Shown piece by piece: positions 52,399-64,000 of a stretch of 64,000 nt of DNA. The notes beneath the pieces are model-generated. The model saw only the letters and a list, made by a program, of their open reading frames with translations, had not been told where the DNA came from and searched no databases. Every line of letters starts with the position of its first letter. Position 1 is the stretch's first letter. The translations under genes were made by a program, and so were the position numbers. The DNA is taken from assembly GCA_018881555.1 (NCBI GenBank), contig JACAXG010000065.1:1892863-1956862 (forward strand), read 5' to 3'. Source of the DNA: Amblyornis subalaris. Taxonomy: Eukaryota > Chordata > Aves > Passeriformes > Ptilonorhynchidae.

Positions 52399-53624
52399 CT
52401 TCCCGCCCTCCGGCGCGGGGCCCCGGCGGCTCGGTCCCCAGCTGCGGCCTGCGGGCTCGCTGCGAACGGGCGAGGGGCCGCGGGGGCCGCTCTGCCAGCT
52501 CCACCCGATGCCCCAGTTCCGGCCCCACACGGTACAAAATCACCAGCACACGCACACGGTCTTCGACGGCAATCGACAGCTCGCTGAAGCTGCAGCTGGG
52601 AGCAGAGTACTGTTCCACCCTCCATGACCTGAGGAGTTGGCACGAAATAAAGAACGCTTCCCCCCGCGTCCCCGCCGCACATCCAAGTGAAAACTCTCGG
52701 GGCCTTTCATGAGGCCTGCTCACACCAAGTAGGTTTTCTGATGTGAACGAAGCCTTACGGCTCAGGCTGTACCTTTATGGCTGAGGCCAAGGGTGGAATC
52801 CATCCTGCGATACCATTGCCCCTGTTGCCTAGGGAGAAGGGACTTCACAGATCCATAATTCTCTAGTTGCTGCTGCAGTCCATTTGAAGCCTGGAAAGGG
52901 GATCATCTTCTTACCTATGGCCATTCATGTGCTTCCTCACCTGAGCTGTGTTCAGAATTGTCAAAAGACATTTGCAAATGACCATGGGCTAGCAGGTAAA
53001 GGTATGGCTGAAATTTACTTACTACCAACAACAAAAGAGGTGTAAGGTTTTTCACTTTCCTTTCACGTTTGGGGGAAGGACTGCTAGTGCTGAATGGGAC
53101 AGGAAAGCAAATAGGGTTCTGTAAGGAAAAGAGTGGTGGTGTCTCTAAAATCACCAGAAATAATAAAGAAAAATGTAGGGGGTTAGATGCTGTACCTACT
53201 TTTGTGAAAGAGAGAATTAAGTAAACAAAATGATTCACATGCTTCCTGAATGAGCCTTGCTAGTCTTAACCACAAGTGTGGCAGAAGAAATTGACACTGT
53301 GTGTAACTTTCAGTAAATGAACGTAGAGCCAACGTTAACAGGCTCTTAAAGTGTCCAGTGAAATCTTTTCCTTTTCAGGAAAGTGTGTAATGTAAAAATC
53401 AAGCTGAGAGAACAGNCCTGTTACAGGGAAGAAGTGATTCTAAAGCAATGTGGTTGGTTCAGGGAGTGCATTGAGTTGCATTTTGGGAACCCAGCTCACT
53501 TTGCACAGTACTTCTGCAACTTGGGAAACCAGTTACCCTGACAGCATATGTCTAAGGAGCTTAGACTTGGCATTATCACTTTGGTGCTAATGACGTAAGG
53601 AGAGTGCATTTGTGTGTATTTGTG

Positions 53625-53644
53625 TGTGCATGCATGCATGCACA
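53625..53644. repeat. Perfect 20-bp palindrome in an alternating purine-pyrimidine run
   Basis: TGTGCATGCATGCATGCACA is its own reverse complement. It sits in a 26-base strictly alternating purine-pyrimidine run (53,621-53,646), a Z-DNA- or cruciform-prone composition. Probably a decayed TG/GCAT microsatellite. Confidence 0.85.
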
Positions 53645-56389
53645 TGTTCTCTTCTACTCTCTTTATAAAGCTGTCTTGAAAAAAGGATAGAATTTGGGTT
53701 GGTTTTCCAGTCGCTATTTTAAGGAACCTGCTTCCAAGACAGATCCATAGGCACATGAATGTCTGTAATAGGGAAAACAAATTTGCCCGAAAAAGACTGG
53801 GCCTTTCTGATACGTTTTACTTCCCAGTCCACTCATTTGATGCTGCAAAAGATCCATTGAGTCCTCTGTTTCAGAACTTGATGACTCATGAAAAACTATG
53901 TGCAACTAACAATGTAGGGTTATTTAGGAAAAGAATTACATTTTTTTTCTAAAGCAGCTGGCTCAAGTGTGGCAAACACTGAAAAGCAAAGATTGGCTGT
54001 AGTAGTTGCTTCCACAATTAGGTGGCTTAGCATATTCTTACCTTGTTATTCACATTATGATATGCGAATGTCCTCTTGAGTTCTGCTTGTAGATCTCGCC
54101 TGAATTTTGTTTGCCCATCCTGGGAGAAGGCTAAAATCCTTTATATGCATGATGAGGTAACTGATAGCTTTTTTAAAAATGCCTGTCTTAAGTGTATTTT
54201 GAGGAGGCCTGCACGTCTCCTTTTTGTGAATGGGATATTTCTTTGTTGTCTCTGTTTATTTTTCATTGCAGGTCAGATGCAGAAGATAAATAGTACATTC
54301 CAAGGCCACTGCTTGCCTTAGCAGTAAGGAAGGTGTATTGAAATAGATACTTTATAATATGGAAAATAGGCTTTCTCTATAATCCTTATATTGTAAAAGA
54401 GGCCAGCTGCAGAGATTTGTAAACTTGTGTGCCATCTTAAAGGGAAGGCTTTTTCAGTAATGTGTTTTATAACTGTGGGGTAAGTTTGTTATAAGAACTT
54501 CCGTCATTCTCTTCTAGAACAAGAAGGGTGTGATTGGACTTTTTGGCTGATTTTTTTTTCTTTATGAAAGCCANAATCAAATAAACCCCCCACCCACCTC
54601 TACTTTCTGATTCAGTCTTTTTGAGAAAATATGCCAGAATCTGTCATGGTACCTGCAGTGTGATGAAGGTGTCCATAGCCAGGTTCTCATTATTATATGG
54701 TAACAGTTACTGATTCAAACTGGAAAGTACTAACATCCATAATAGCTGCTTTCACCTTGCACTTTCAATCTTTCCCCGGGAAGGATCAGTATTCCACTGG
54801 TAATGCAATACATAAATTGACAGTTTTCAAGTATTTCTGGTTCCTACTGCCTCATAGATCTTGAGAGTCTTTGGATTTCTGCATTAATCGGCTCAGGTTT
54901 TTTCTAATACTGTCTTATCTCTTGGTTCCTCCCTCAGCTGTTGTGTTCCCTGACATCTCACATTTTATGCTCCTAATTTGTATGAAGTATCTTTCACACT
55001 TTGTGAAAGGGCCTACTCTTCTTCTGCAATTTCTCCCTAAGAACAAGTTGTAATTTCTGTAAAACAATTGCCACAATTTAATGCATAGGTATGCTGTGTG
55101 GTGGCTGCCAACCTGACCTGTGAATCTAAATAATTTTTTAACAGGGTAGTTTGTGCTTTACTATTATTGAACTATTTCAGCAGGTGAGATTATTCCTTCA
55201 AAAGAGTATTGCTGTGTGACTTACTAATGTCAAAAAGTCAAAGTTGGACTGCTGCTCATACTGTTTATAAGTATTTTATATGACCATTGGGACTTCTTAT
55301 TTTTTAAAACCCTGTAACTTTACAGACAACATGGATTGTCTACTTTGCTTAAAATGCAGTTATTTTGCAAAAACTTCGGAATCAAATTGCTGTTCTTTTT
55401 CTGTTAGTGTTGTGCTTTGTATTTCATGCCTGGCAATTACCAATGTATTATTCATTTCTTTATTCTTAACGTATTTGTTACATTCTTAGCAGTTGTCTCC
55501 TAACATGTTCCCATTTAACAGCAGGGTATTTGGATGACCTGAGGATTATCAAAATGTAATTTTGAGCACGAAGCACAATAAATCTCTGCCAATATTGGAT
55601 CACTGTTCCATAGTTCCTTTGATCTTTTTAACACATATGCCACTGGACTGATAATTCTGTATGTTAAGTGTGCACTTTTCTGTTGAAGTGTGCCATCTTT
55701 TCTGCTTTGTTTCTCACCTGAATTTATCTATTTGCTAATAATTTGTGGTTTTGTTACTTCTATATTATATTCTTCTGCTTTCTCTCCAGCTATGGACTCA
55801 AGTTCTAAGATACTATTCTTGTCAAAGAGACCTAATGTCTAAACTGAATTACCCATTGTAATTGGTTGTGGGAAATGTAGGGTATTGCAGGAAATGTTCT
55901 GGGAAGGTTAAAATCTTTTTAGGGTGTGTTTCTCTCTTAAATGGTAGGTAGAGCTGCGTACAAGTAGAATGTTCTACATAGGAATCACCTTAGCACTACC
56001 TATTTTTAGGGACAGTATGTAGGTTAGGTCTTTAAACTTTTATTCAAAGACTATTTTAACTTGTCCTGAAAAGTCCAGCTTCTAAGAGTTAAATTCATAC
56101 CCTAACTGATATTCTAGTACTTCAGTTTAGTTGTTTACTCTTCGGTTGTTAGTTTTAGTTGTTTCAATTCTTCTGTATATGGCAGAATACATTGCTTCTC
56201 TCAGAAACTTTTTCTAAAGCTTATCACTGGAGCATGATTGAACGTGACCCTTCTCAAATATATACCTTCAACGTATTTTCCTGTTCTTCTTTGTATCCAA
56301 TTCTGATTCAATATTGCAGTTTTCTACACTGAATCTTTGTCTTGCTTTAAGACAAATTAAAGAGGAACACTCTTAAATGAGTTCTCATT

Positions 56390-57220
56390 TGTTTTAACCA
56401 ATCCCTTTCGACCAGTAAGGAGAAACAATATACAAGTAGATATAAGTGAAAAAATAAACGTTTACTAACAAGCAGAACTGCAACAGGCAAAAAATAACAG
56501 TAAATAATCACTAAACACAAAATTGCTAAATGTCAGGACCTCCCCCCGAACAAAGAGACCCAAAATGGCAGAAATACCCTTTCCAAGATGGCGCCCGCCA
56601 CGGGCGACTGTGTGCAGGGAGACCAGGTGAAAATGGCCTCAGACCCTCCCCCCAAGATGGCGCCTTCGCAGGCAACCACATGGTCCGGGAGACAAAGGGA
56701 AAGGATGGTGGCAAACCCTTGGGAAGGCAGGAGCTTACGGAGCAGTTCTAGTGGCACATGAGAAGTGCCAGCACGCGTGGGGTCAGCACTGCCGCCTCCT
56801 CTGGCCACCAGCTGGACTCCAACGGTGTCGGTGCTGATGTTCTCCGAACTCCAGGTGTGTCGGGGGGAAAGAACTGGGCTGTCGGCACCAACACGGGGTG
56901 ACTCAGTCCCGGGGACCAGCTGGCTTTGCGCAGTTCACTCTGAAACAGTTTGATTGTGAAATGCAGTTTTTCCGTGTGGCCGCTATTGCAAGTCCGGAAA
57001 AAACCCCCGACCACCCACCCAAAGTAAACCCCTCCCAAGCAGAGCCGCCGCCTTCAGCAGATGCTGCCAGCAGAGAGAGAGTTCTCCGCTTGCCAGCTCC
57101 AACTTAAAAAGGGACCATGGCAATGCCCTCGCTACCCCAGGAGTCCAGTTCTGGATGTGTTGGGTCTTAAAGAGACAGTAACTGTTTTTGAGCACAGGTA
57201 GATACGGAATACAATAACAT
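56390..57220 (-). mobile_element. Probable ERV LTR or similar GC-rich insertion
   Basis: A sharply bounded GC-rich block inside an AT-rich intron. Read on the minus strand it has LTR-like order: TGTT... near 57,218, a TTTTTAAG TATA-like word (about 57,113-57,106), a GC-rich leader, and an end ...GGGATTGGTTAAAACA at 56,390, giving TG...CA termini. Two AAGATGGCG words (56,585-56,593 and 56,654-56,662, + strand) match the YY1 core. No target-site duplication was confirmed and no internal retroviral genes are present. Orientation and the right boundary are uncertain; an intronic regulatory element is the alternative. Confidence 0.42.
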
Positions 57221-58582
57221 TTTGGGTTACCCATGGCAATTGTCCTCTGGTCTCTACCAAGCTTTCTAAGGATGGAAGCTGTGCTGACCCAATTCATTAT
57301 GATATTGTCTTGTTTGGTGTTCTTTTGTTTTTTATGAGAGGTTTTTTTCTGGCTTGGTTCTGTTCTGACTCTGAGTTTCTTATACCAGGTTGTACTTGAA
57401 TTGGAGATTCCAGAAATTTTCTTACAATTCAAGTTGTCTCAGTACCCTTGAGCATCTTTTAGTGATTCCAAAACCTATGCTTTTCAAGTTCTTGCACTAA
57501 ACTGTTGTGAAACGTTATTTCGGTCCATTGAGGAGTGCTATATTCTTCCATAGCACAATTTGTGTAGTCTGTATTGTTTCTCTTCCTTTTTCAAGTTGTT
57601 AAACAAACTTGGTGCCTCTAGCCCAACATTCCTTTAGGTATCTTCACTTGTATTCCTGTAAAAGAAGCATTAGTTTCTGAGGCTATTTATGTGCAAACTG
57701 TGTTATAGAGATTTTCAAAGTACTAGGATTTCAAAGTATTAGGACTTTATCAGCTGCTGTGTGCAGTTCTTCACTTTTCTGTTGTGTATCTATTCAAAGA
57801 AGTACCATCATGTTTGTGCCCCTTCTGTGAAAACTTAATTCCATGTGATCAGGAAAAGCTTTTTTCGCAGCAGAAAGGTAAGGGAACCTGACATAAATGT
57901 AAGAGAAGCACTTTTTAAAAATTTTTCTTCCTTTTTTTTCCCCCCGTATAAGCAGGAAGAAAACGTGATGCACAATTTCATATGGGTATACTTAACTATG
58001 GATATTTGGTTTTAATGTGTGTAACTTCATGTTTGATTATTGGAATGCACGTAATCTGCACATAGTCTTTGTTCCCATAGCATATCAAGGGATTCACATT
58101 CCTCTGCATTCATGACCTCTCTTCTTCGTTATTTAATATCACTTTAGTTTTGCACACATTTTCAGTAATTGTGTTACTGTTTCTCCAAATTACTGATAGT
58201 TTTATTAAATGACACCAGGCCTGGAAAGCATCTCGGCAAGATTTTTCATTTAAAAAAATGTGTCTGCACAGTAATGTCTTACAATGTAAGTTGAAGAAAG
58301 TAACCTGTTTGTTATTTGCTCATTCTTACAACTTTCTCTGTGATGATTCATATGGAAATGAAGGCCCTAAAGAAGTTTAAATGTATGGTATCAATGTTAT
58401 TTCTTTTACCAGCTGCATACGCCTGAGGAAGTATTTTTCCTCCCTCCTTTCCAGCATCATTGTTGCCTCTGTTTTTTTTTTTTTACAATTGGAGGTGGAT
58501 AGGCCTTTAATTTTCCTCTTCAAGCCAGTCTTATTTACAAGGCAATATATTCCTTTTTTGTGAATAATTTTTTTCTGCCTTT

Positions 58583-58996
58583 GTGCAGTTGCTTAGATTA
58601 TCAGGCAGTACTGATGAGCCCATGATGGTTGCAGTGGAAAACAGGAAGGTAGAACTGCTCTTCTCTTTCATTCTCCGTTTTTCTTTTTTCTTTCCAATTC
58701 TGTGTTCTGGTGTCTGGAACCTGCAGGTTGAGTCAAGGTGGAAGGAGGATTCTTTGTGCTCTGCTCCGGTGCTCTTTGGATCTGCCGTTACCCAGGAAGG
58801 CGGACTGGCAGTGGAGCCTATGAGCAGAGGGCGGATAGCTGCCTACATGGCTTGCAGAGCTCTGGGCTCTGAATTCAGGCACCGGCTTATTAGACGGGGA
58901 GTTTGTATCTATGAGCAGGCAACCTACTGCTATGTGACACTTCAGTTGTACTCTCTTCTGCCTAGAAAGGCTCCTGTCATAGCAAACCCAATGTGA
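58583..58996 (+). other. GC-richer open segment of unknown nature in CDIN1 intron 1
   Basis: A 137-codon frame is open here, and its second half (58,730-58,980) is GC-richer than the intron around it. A good 3' splice-site context precedes that half: a long pyrimidine stretch then CCTGCAG ending at 58,727. The encoded peptide (ending in RALGSEFRHRLIRRGVCIYE and beyond) has no family I recognise and does not match CDIN1. It may be an alternative or non-coding exon, an old retroposed fragment, or chance. Confidence 0.25.
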
Positions 58997-60880
58997 TTCT
59001 TGTAACTTCTGCTCTCTCTGCTCTTCCGAATAGTTGATTAATTGTTTTGAAAAGCAGAGGAACTAGACTACTCCTCATTCCTCTGCAAACACTGATCTAG
59101 CAAATCTCATTTAGAAAGTTGCCTTTGTGCCTATGAGTGCTAGAAACTTAGAAAAAAACAAAGTTTAAAGGCACATCTTAAACTCCGTTTTTCTATATTC
59201 TCACTACTTAACCATGACGTAAATTCATGCTCAGCCTATATAAACCACCTCATCATGCTTAGTAGACCAGTTCATGAGAGAAAAGAAAGCAAACGTTATC
59301 AGGAGATGCCGAGAGACTTGGAGGGAGATGCTAAGTGGCCATTTAGCCATTTCCACCTGTCTGTTTTGATGTGGCAAATGCTTTGTGCTGGTGTACTGTG
59401 TTTAAATGTTCTGGAGAATTTAACAAGAGTATCAATGAAACAATAGAATTTTTAAAGTTTTTATATTTTCTTCTTTTATGTTAGACTTTAGAGTAAACAA
59501 AATGTCACACTACTGTTTGTTTTTGTCTATTCTATGAAGCAAAAACCAAATATAATTTAAAAAATATTATGTACTTGAAGCTGCAGTTAACCTCACAGGT
59601 AAATAGATTGATAATAAGAGATGAGAAAGAGGTCTTGGCTCATTAATTAAAAAGAAAATTAGCAGAGTACTAGTTTCCAGACGTGACCTACAGTAAAATG
59701 CAGCATATTTTAAATAATCCTAAAATGAAATAAAAATTAACTGTGCAAAGTAATTGTGTGAACAACTGATATTGTTCCCTTTGGAAAGATGTTCTTGCTC
59801 TTTGAACCCATGGTAGAAAATCTACTATATTCCAGCTTTGATAGGCTGAACCAGCAGGCGGTTTCTCTTTTCACTTAAATGTCTGAACAAGCCTTGAAGT
59901 TGTAACTGGTTAGACTTGATATGACTTGCTAAAAAATTGTCTGCTTATGCTATCACCCTAAATAGGAAGGATACCAATCGTCTCCTGTAATATGAAGTAT
60001 TGTGTTACAGAAATTAACAGAATCAGTGTATAACTCAGAAAAACTTTTATCTCCTTCATTATTCATTAAATTAAACAGAAGATACTTAATTAAAAGTTTG
60101 ATATTGATAACAGTGGGAGCTTTCAGAGTAGAATGGAAAATACCGTTTTGGTCGCTTTTGTGGCTCTCCCAACACCAACACACAGGATTTAGGCAGAAAA
60201 CATATTGGCACAGGTAAATACTAGCTTTTTAGGACATGGGTGCTTTCTGGATTTGTTTGAAAAGAGATAGAAGGGGGATTTTTGAGTTGCTTGCATGTTA
60301 CCTATTAACAGAAAAGTAGGTATCATGTATAAGCGTGTGTAAGCATGGAAGTTAATTTTGAGGGAAGTCCATCACAGTTTTCTGTCACAATTTTTATAAG
60401 TGTAACCATCCTCTTCCTTACAAGCACTCCCACATATGTTGTCCATCCTAGCAAAATACAAAGCTATTTTAAATGTTAGTCTTGCAATTTTGTTTGAAAT
60501 ACAGAGGGAAAATTAAGGTTTTATTTTCTGAATTCTTGAGTACTGGTAAATCTCTTTCTTCCCTCTTAATGTTTTCCCCTTCCAGTATGCGAAGTGCTAC
60601 CATATGGGAGTACAGTTCATTTCATAAAAAAAATAATTACACAGAACAGGACTTATTACACTTGTGAAATTCATTTTGGCTGAGTAAAGGGAAACCTTTT
60701 TTGGCCTTGAGGAATTTATACAAACCACTTAGAAGCCAATCCTATACACTTTGAAGATTTGATGGTGAAATACAGTGATTGGAGAACGCCTTTTAAAGCA
60801 GACGTGGAAATTAGTTCTCTATAATTTGAAAATGCATTCTGAGTCTGTTGGAGCTGTGTGTTAAGTGCTCTTGTTTAATA

Positions 60881-61081
60881 CAGAAGAAAAGAAAGAAAAA
60901 GAGCAAGAGAGAGGAAAAAAAGAAACAGGAAAAATAGAGAGAAAAGAGAAAACAGGAAGAAAAAAAAAGAAAAACACAGATGAAGGAAAAGAGACTAAAT
61001 GCAAGAGAAAAAGAAAAGGGAGAAAAAAAAGGAAAACAGAAAGAGCAGAAAAAGATTTAAAAGGGAAAAAAAGAAAAAAAA
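60881..61081 (+). repeat. 200-bp polypurine tract
   Basis: About 200 bases of nearly pure A/G on the + strand (GAAA, GGAAAA and AGAG units) with few pyrimidines. The resulting 96-codon Lys/Glu/Arg-rich frame, and the Phe/Ser/Leu-rich one opposite, are composition artefacts. In the transcribed orientation it gives a purine-rich RNA, a composition that favours R-loops or triplex DNA. Confidence 0.9.
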
Positions 61082-64000
61082 TCCTTTCATATGTCAAAGC
61101 TGGGGGAGCTGTCTTGGTCACTGTGTACATTACTGTGTTGCTTTGTGAGGTTTAATTTGGTTGTACTTTCTGACACTTCTTAAATTGCATGGATGTGATA
61201 ATCACCAGCATAGCAATATAAGTCTTGTAGCACAGTTTTTTCTAAGTATTTCATTCTAAAGCAAGTTTGGTGTCATCAGACAGACCAACAGATGTCTGTA
61301 GATTTAAGGGCAAGATTATGGTAGTTGTTAAGGAAGGATGAAGGGGAAGTTTTAACACTGACCATATGTGCATTTTAATTGACTTGTGGATTTTAGGATA
61401 CCGTTATATTCATGTTGCTTGTATTTAAGGAATATTGTGATAAAAATGGTAATTCTTGATTGTATTTCAGAAACGGCTCCATAATGTATCATTCTTCTGA
61501 AGCCTGCAAACAAGTCTAGGCTCAAGTTTTATGAGAGTAGGGGATTTGCAACATCAGAATGGAAAATATTTTATTCATGCGTTGTTTTTTGGACAGTCAT
61601 ATTCTGGGCTATATTACAATGGCACGATAAATTGCTGAATACACTGTCTGCTGAATATGACCTCACCATGAAAAATTTGATGCATTAGAGTAGGAAAGGT
61701 TGGAATATATCAACCTTAGCTGACAAGGGACTTTGAATTTTGACCTAGCACAGATGACCTTTGTGTGCAATAAAAGTGAGTTTAATCTCCAGGTCAAGGT
61801 TGAGGTGAACGATAGGGCAATGTGGATTGGTTTGTACTGGCTATGTCTGGATTACACCTAGCAAGCAGAAGAAATCCAAGGTCTTTGCACTTTAGAGTAA
61901 CCGAATGCTCATTTACCTAAAGCTCAGTCATATGTATTATACCACCTTCAAAAACTGTGGTACTGTAGGCAGCTAACTCTTCAGCAGCTGTGGACTATTT
62001 CATTTGTAATGCAGTGTTTCAGAATAAGAGGTGTGAGGTATGTATATTCTGCTCCTATAGATCACTGAATAGGTAAATAAATTTTCTCCTCTAGCACATA
62101 GAACGAAGACTGTTAAGTATATTTTCTTGCTATGAAAAGGGTGAAATCTAGAAGCTGTGTTTCTTTGACAGCTAACCTGTCTTTTGAGCATCGGAAGTTT
62201 ATTCCTAAGCGTTTTACGCTGTTAACAGAAACGTAATTAAGAGAGTTGTGATGTTTCACTAGGCAAAAACAAAGAAGACAGGTCCTTTTGAGCACTCCAT
62301 TTGCTGTAAAAGGTATTTGATCAAAAAAGCTAAGTTACAAAATGTTTTGGGGGTTGTCTAGGTTACGTAATAAAGACATTTAAATAAAATATTGTTGCTT
62401 TTATAGTAGTCACAAATAAAATCCATCTTTTTAACTGGCTGGTGTTCCAGGAGTGCTATTTCACTAACATACCAAAGTACGTTTCCTGAATACTTTACGT
62501 ATAGAAGAGTGGTAGCAGTGGTGCTGTTGGAAGGAGAGAGTTCCCTTTAAATCAGCCAGGGAAAAAAAAGTTTGAGACTAATGGAAAGAACCTCTACTCC
62601 TTTAATAGAGGCTGCGAAATATATTCTCCAGGACTGATCAGCTCTGAAGGCTCTAGAGGTTTGATGATTGGAATGGCAGGAAATCACGCTTTCAGGACAT
62701 AACGAATTGACTAGGCCATCCATCATTTGTTAGCATGTGCTGAAACACTGGGTTTGTGTGCAGAGGTCTGTGATTTAGTAAATACTTGGGAGATGAATAG
62801 AGCTTACACACAAGGGAAGATATTGCTGTCCTTCAGCAGCCTTAGACACAGATCCCTGCTGAGAAGGCCGTCTGACAGCAGCTCATCAGTAACTGGCCTG
62901 TCACAGTCAGTGATGCCCACCAGCCATCCCCAGTATATTAAATGCATTTTTAATATCTGCTTCGGTAGATTTAATGAAGAAAATTTAGTTTCCCTACTCT
63001 GATCACTGCTTCCTCAAGTGTTTTAAAGCATTGAGAGAAGCACTTCCAATAAAGCAACTATGCTGATAACTAGAGNAGTTGATTGAAAATTGAAATGAAA
63101 CGGGTGTTATTATCCAAATAGTTTCCTTAAAGCAAAACAAAAATGTTTGGAAAAAGGAGTGATGATCTTACAAACAATTGACCCTCCTGCAGAGGGACCT
63201 TATGCAGCAGTCTGTACAGCAGCAGAGATGCAGTGTTGGGAAAGGTGTTTGCACAGTGGTTCTGTTTAGTGTGACAGGGCTTGCCAAAAGGCAAAATTGC
63301 ATTTCTTACACTTTCATGTGTCACTACAAGAATCAGATCATCATTCTGTCTGGCTTTCAGGGTCCAGAGAGGAGGGTGGCTGTGAATGGAAGGAACGGAA
63401 TAGATCAAGTTTTTAATAGGTAACATAGATTTTGGGTTGGTTTTGGCATTTTTGCGAGGGATGCATTTGGTGAAAATAATTGTAGCATTACATGGTATTA
63501 TATAAACTGATATAAGAAACAAATAATAAGACACAATGGAAAATAAAACTTCTATTTTTACAACTTAGCAGACTCATTGAGAGTTATTCAATACTGACAC
63601 TCTGCATGTAAAGGATTGTACAGAATTTTTTTTTAAATTCATGGCAGATGATAAGATCTTTTGCTCTCCATACATACAGATAAATTTCCTAGTTACCAAT
63701 TTTCCTTCCAACTTTCAGGGAAAACTTCTGTTTACATAAAAGCAAATAAGTTGCTTTCCATTTTCTAATTAGATTCCGTGCTTATGGTATTTACTTCAAG
63801 ACTGCAAGACACTCGATTTTGTTGCAAACATCTCTGAAACATTCACTTCTTGAGCTTTTTCTCCCTTAGGAATCCATTCTGTGTTCACAGAAGAGAAAGC
63901 AAGTCTTGAATGAGACCTATAAATTTGATTCTTGTATGTGTCAAAACAGTAATGTATTAAATGTATATTATTATAAAAATTTAAGACGTGTCCTAAACGC

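Larger units (their letters stand above)
51760..52700. promoter_or_regulatory. CpG island and promoter of CDIN1
   Basis: Composition changes abruptly from AT-rich desert to GC-rich, CpG-dense DNA, with several GC-box type words (CCCCGCCCGCCGG near 52,025, CACCGCCCCC near 52,080, ACCGCCCCGG near 52,096). There is no TATA box ahead of the exon, as expected for a broad housekeeping-type promoter. The island spans the 5' UTR, coding exon 1 and the start of intron 1. Long open frames on both strands (up to 245 codons) follow from the low stop-codon content of GC-rich DNA. Confidence 0.9.
52392..64000 (+). other. CDIN1 intron 1 (continues beyond the window)
   Basis: At least 11.6 kb of non-coding sequence downstream of the donor. 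I looked for the expected exon 2 content (QSQ-x-TLLSIFSQEYQ-like) and did not see it, so exon 2 lies beyond 64,000. The + strand is strongly T-rich here, typical of the non-template strand of a transcribed intron. Separately listed within it: an LTR-like GC-rich block, a palindrome, a polypurine tract and an unexplained GC-richer segment. Elsewhere in the intron I see nothing distinctive. Confidence 0.8.

Noticed and set aside
51945..52682. 245-codon minus-strand open frame across the CpG island
   Set aside because: GC-rich DNA has few stop codons. The translation is Arg/Ala/Gly/Pro-rich without domains, and the real CDIN1 exon lies on the opposite strand.
60865..61155. Lys/Glu-rich 96-codon frame
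   Set aside because: It is produced by the polypurine tract and has no non-repetitive domain.
52392..64000. Search for CDIN1 exon 2
   Set aside because: No segment encoding the expected continuation next to splice sites was found by eye; the intron probably extends beyond the window.
1..64000. CRISPR arrays, operons, prophage or bacterial mobile systems
   Set aside because: The composition, CR1 elements, spliced gene and CpG island show that this is a vertebrate nuclear genome.

Overview
This window looks like one locus of a bird nuclear genome. The evidence is several 5'-truncated CR1 LINEs ending in the ATTCTATGATTCTRTG-type tail, a solo LTR with the termini of a common avian endogenous-retrovirus LTR family, AT-rich DNA with few transposons, and one CpG island carrying the first coding exon of a vertebrate gene. 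Scattered single N bases (for example 480, 589, 649-650, 7855, 15025, 22050, 45015, 50584, 54574, 63076) suggest base-level masking in a draft or low-coverage assembly.

Positions 1 to about 51,760 are a gene desert. I found no exon, RNA gene or convincing pseudogene there. The recognisable parts are CR1 copies at 488-683 (+), 20,996-21,597 (-), 27,996-29,036 (-), 41,420-41,720 (-, internal fragment) and 45,150-45,663 (+, old); a very old CR1/L3-like remnant at 36,790-37,400 (-); a solo LTR at 9,136-9,716; and some simple repeats. Several islands of denser, homeodomain-motif-rich sequence (for example 6,650-7,010, 10,440-11,070, 30,840-31,160, 39,990-40,270 and 47,390-47,580) read like conserved non-coding elements. 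That is inference from texture only and needs alignment.

Positions 51,760-52,700 form a CpG island. Inside it, 52,291-52,391 encodes the N-terminus [20 protein letters not shown]... followed by a strong GTAAGTG splice donor. I recognise this as coding exon 1 of CDIN1 (C15orf41, CDAN1-interacting nuclease 1) on the + strand. From 52,392 to the window end is CDIN1 intron 1; I could not find exon 2. The intron holds a GC-rich, probably LTR-derived block (about 56,390-57,220) with two YY1-type motifs, a 200-bp polypurine tract (60,881-61,081), a perfect 20-bp palindrome (53,625-53,644) and an unexplained GC-richer open segment (58,583-58,996).

The most interesting large-scale signal is a strand-composition switch at the CpG island. 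In sampled lines the + strand is rich in A (A 198, T 118) across the 51 kb upstream and rich in T (A 106, T 214) downstream, with a weaker C-to-G change in the same sense. Downstream this fits transcription of CDIN1. Upstream it suggests either a long unannotated minus-strand transcript diverging from the same island or a replication initiation zone there.
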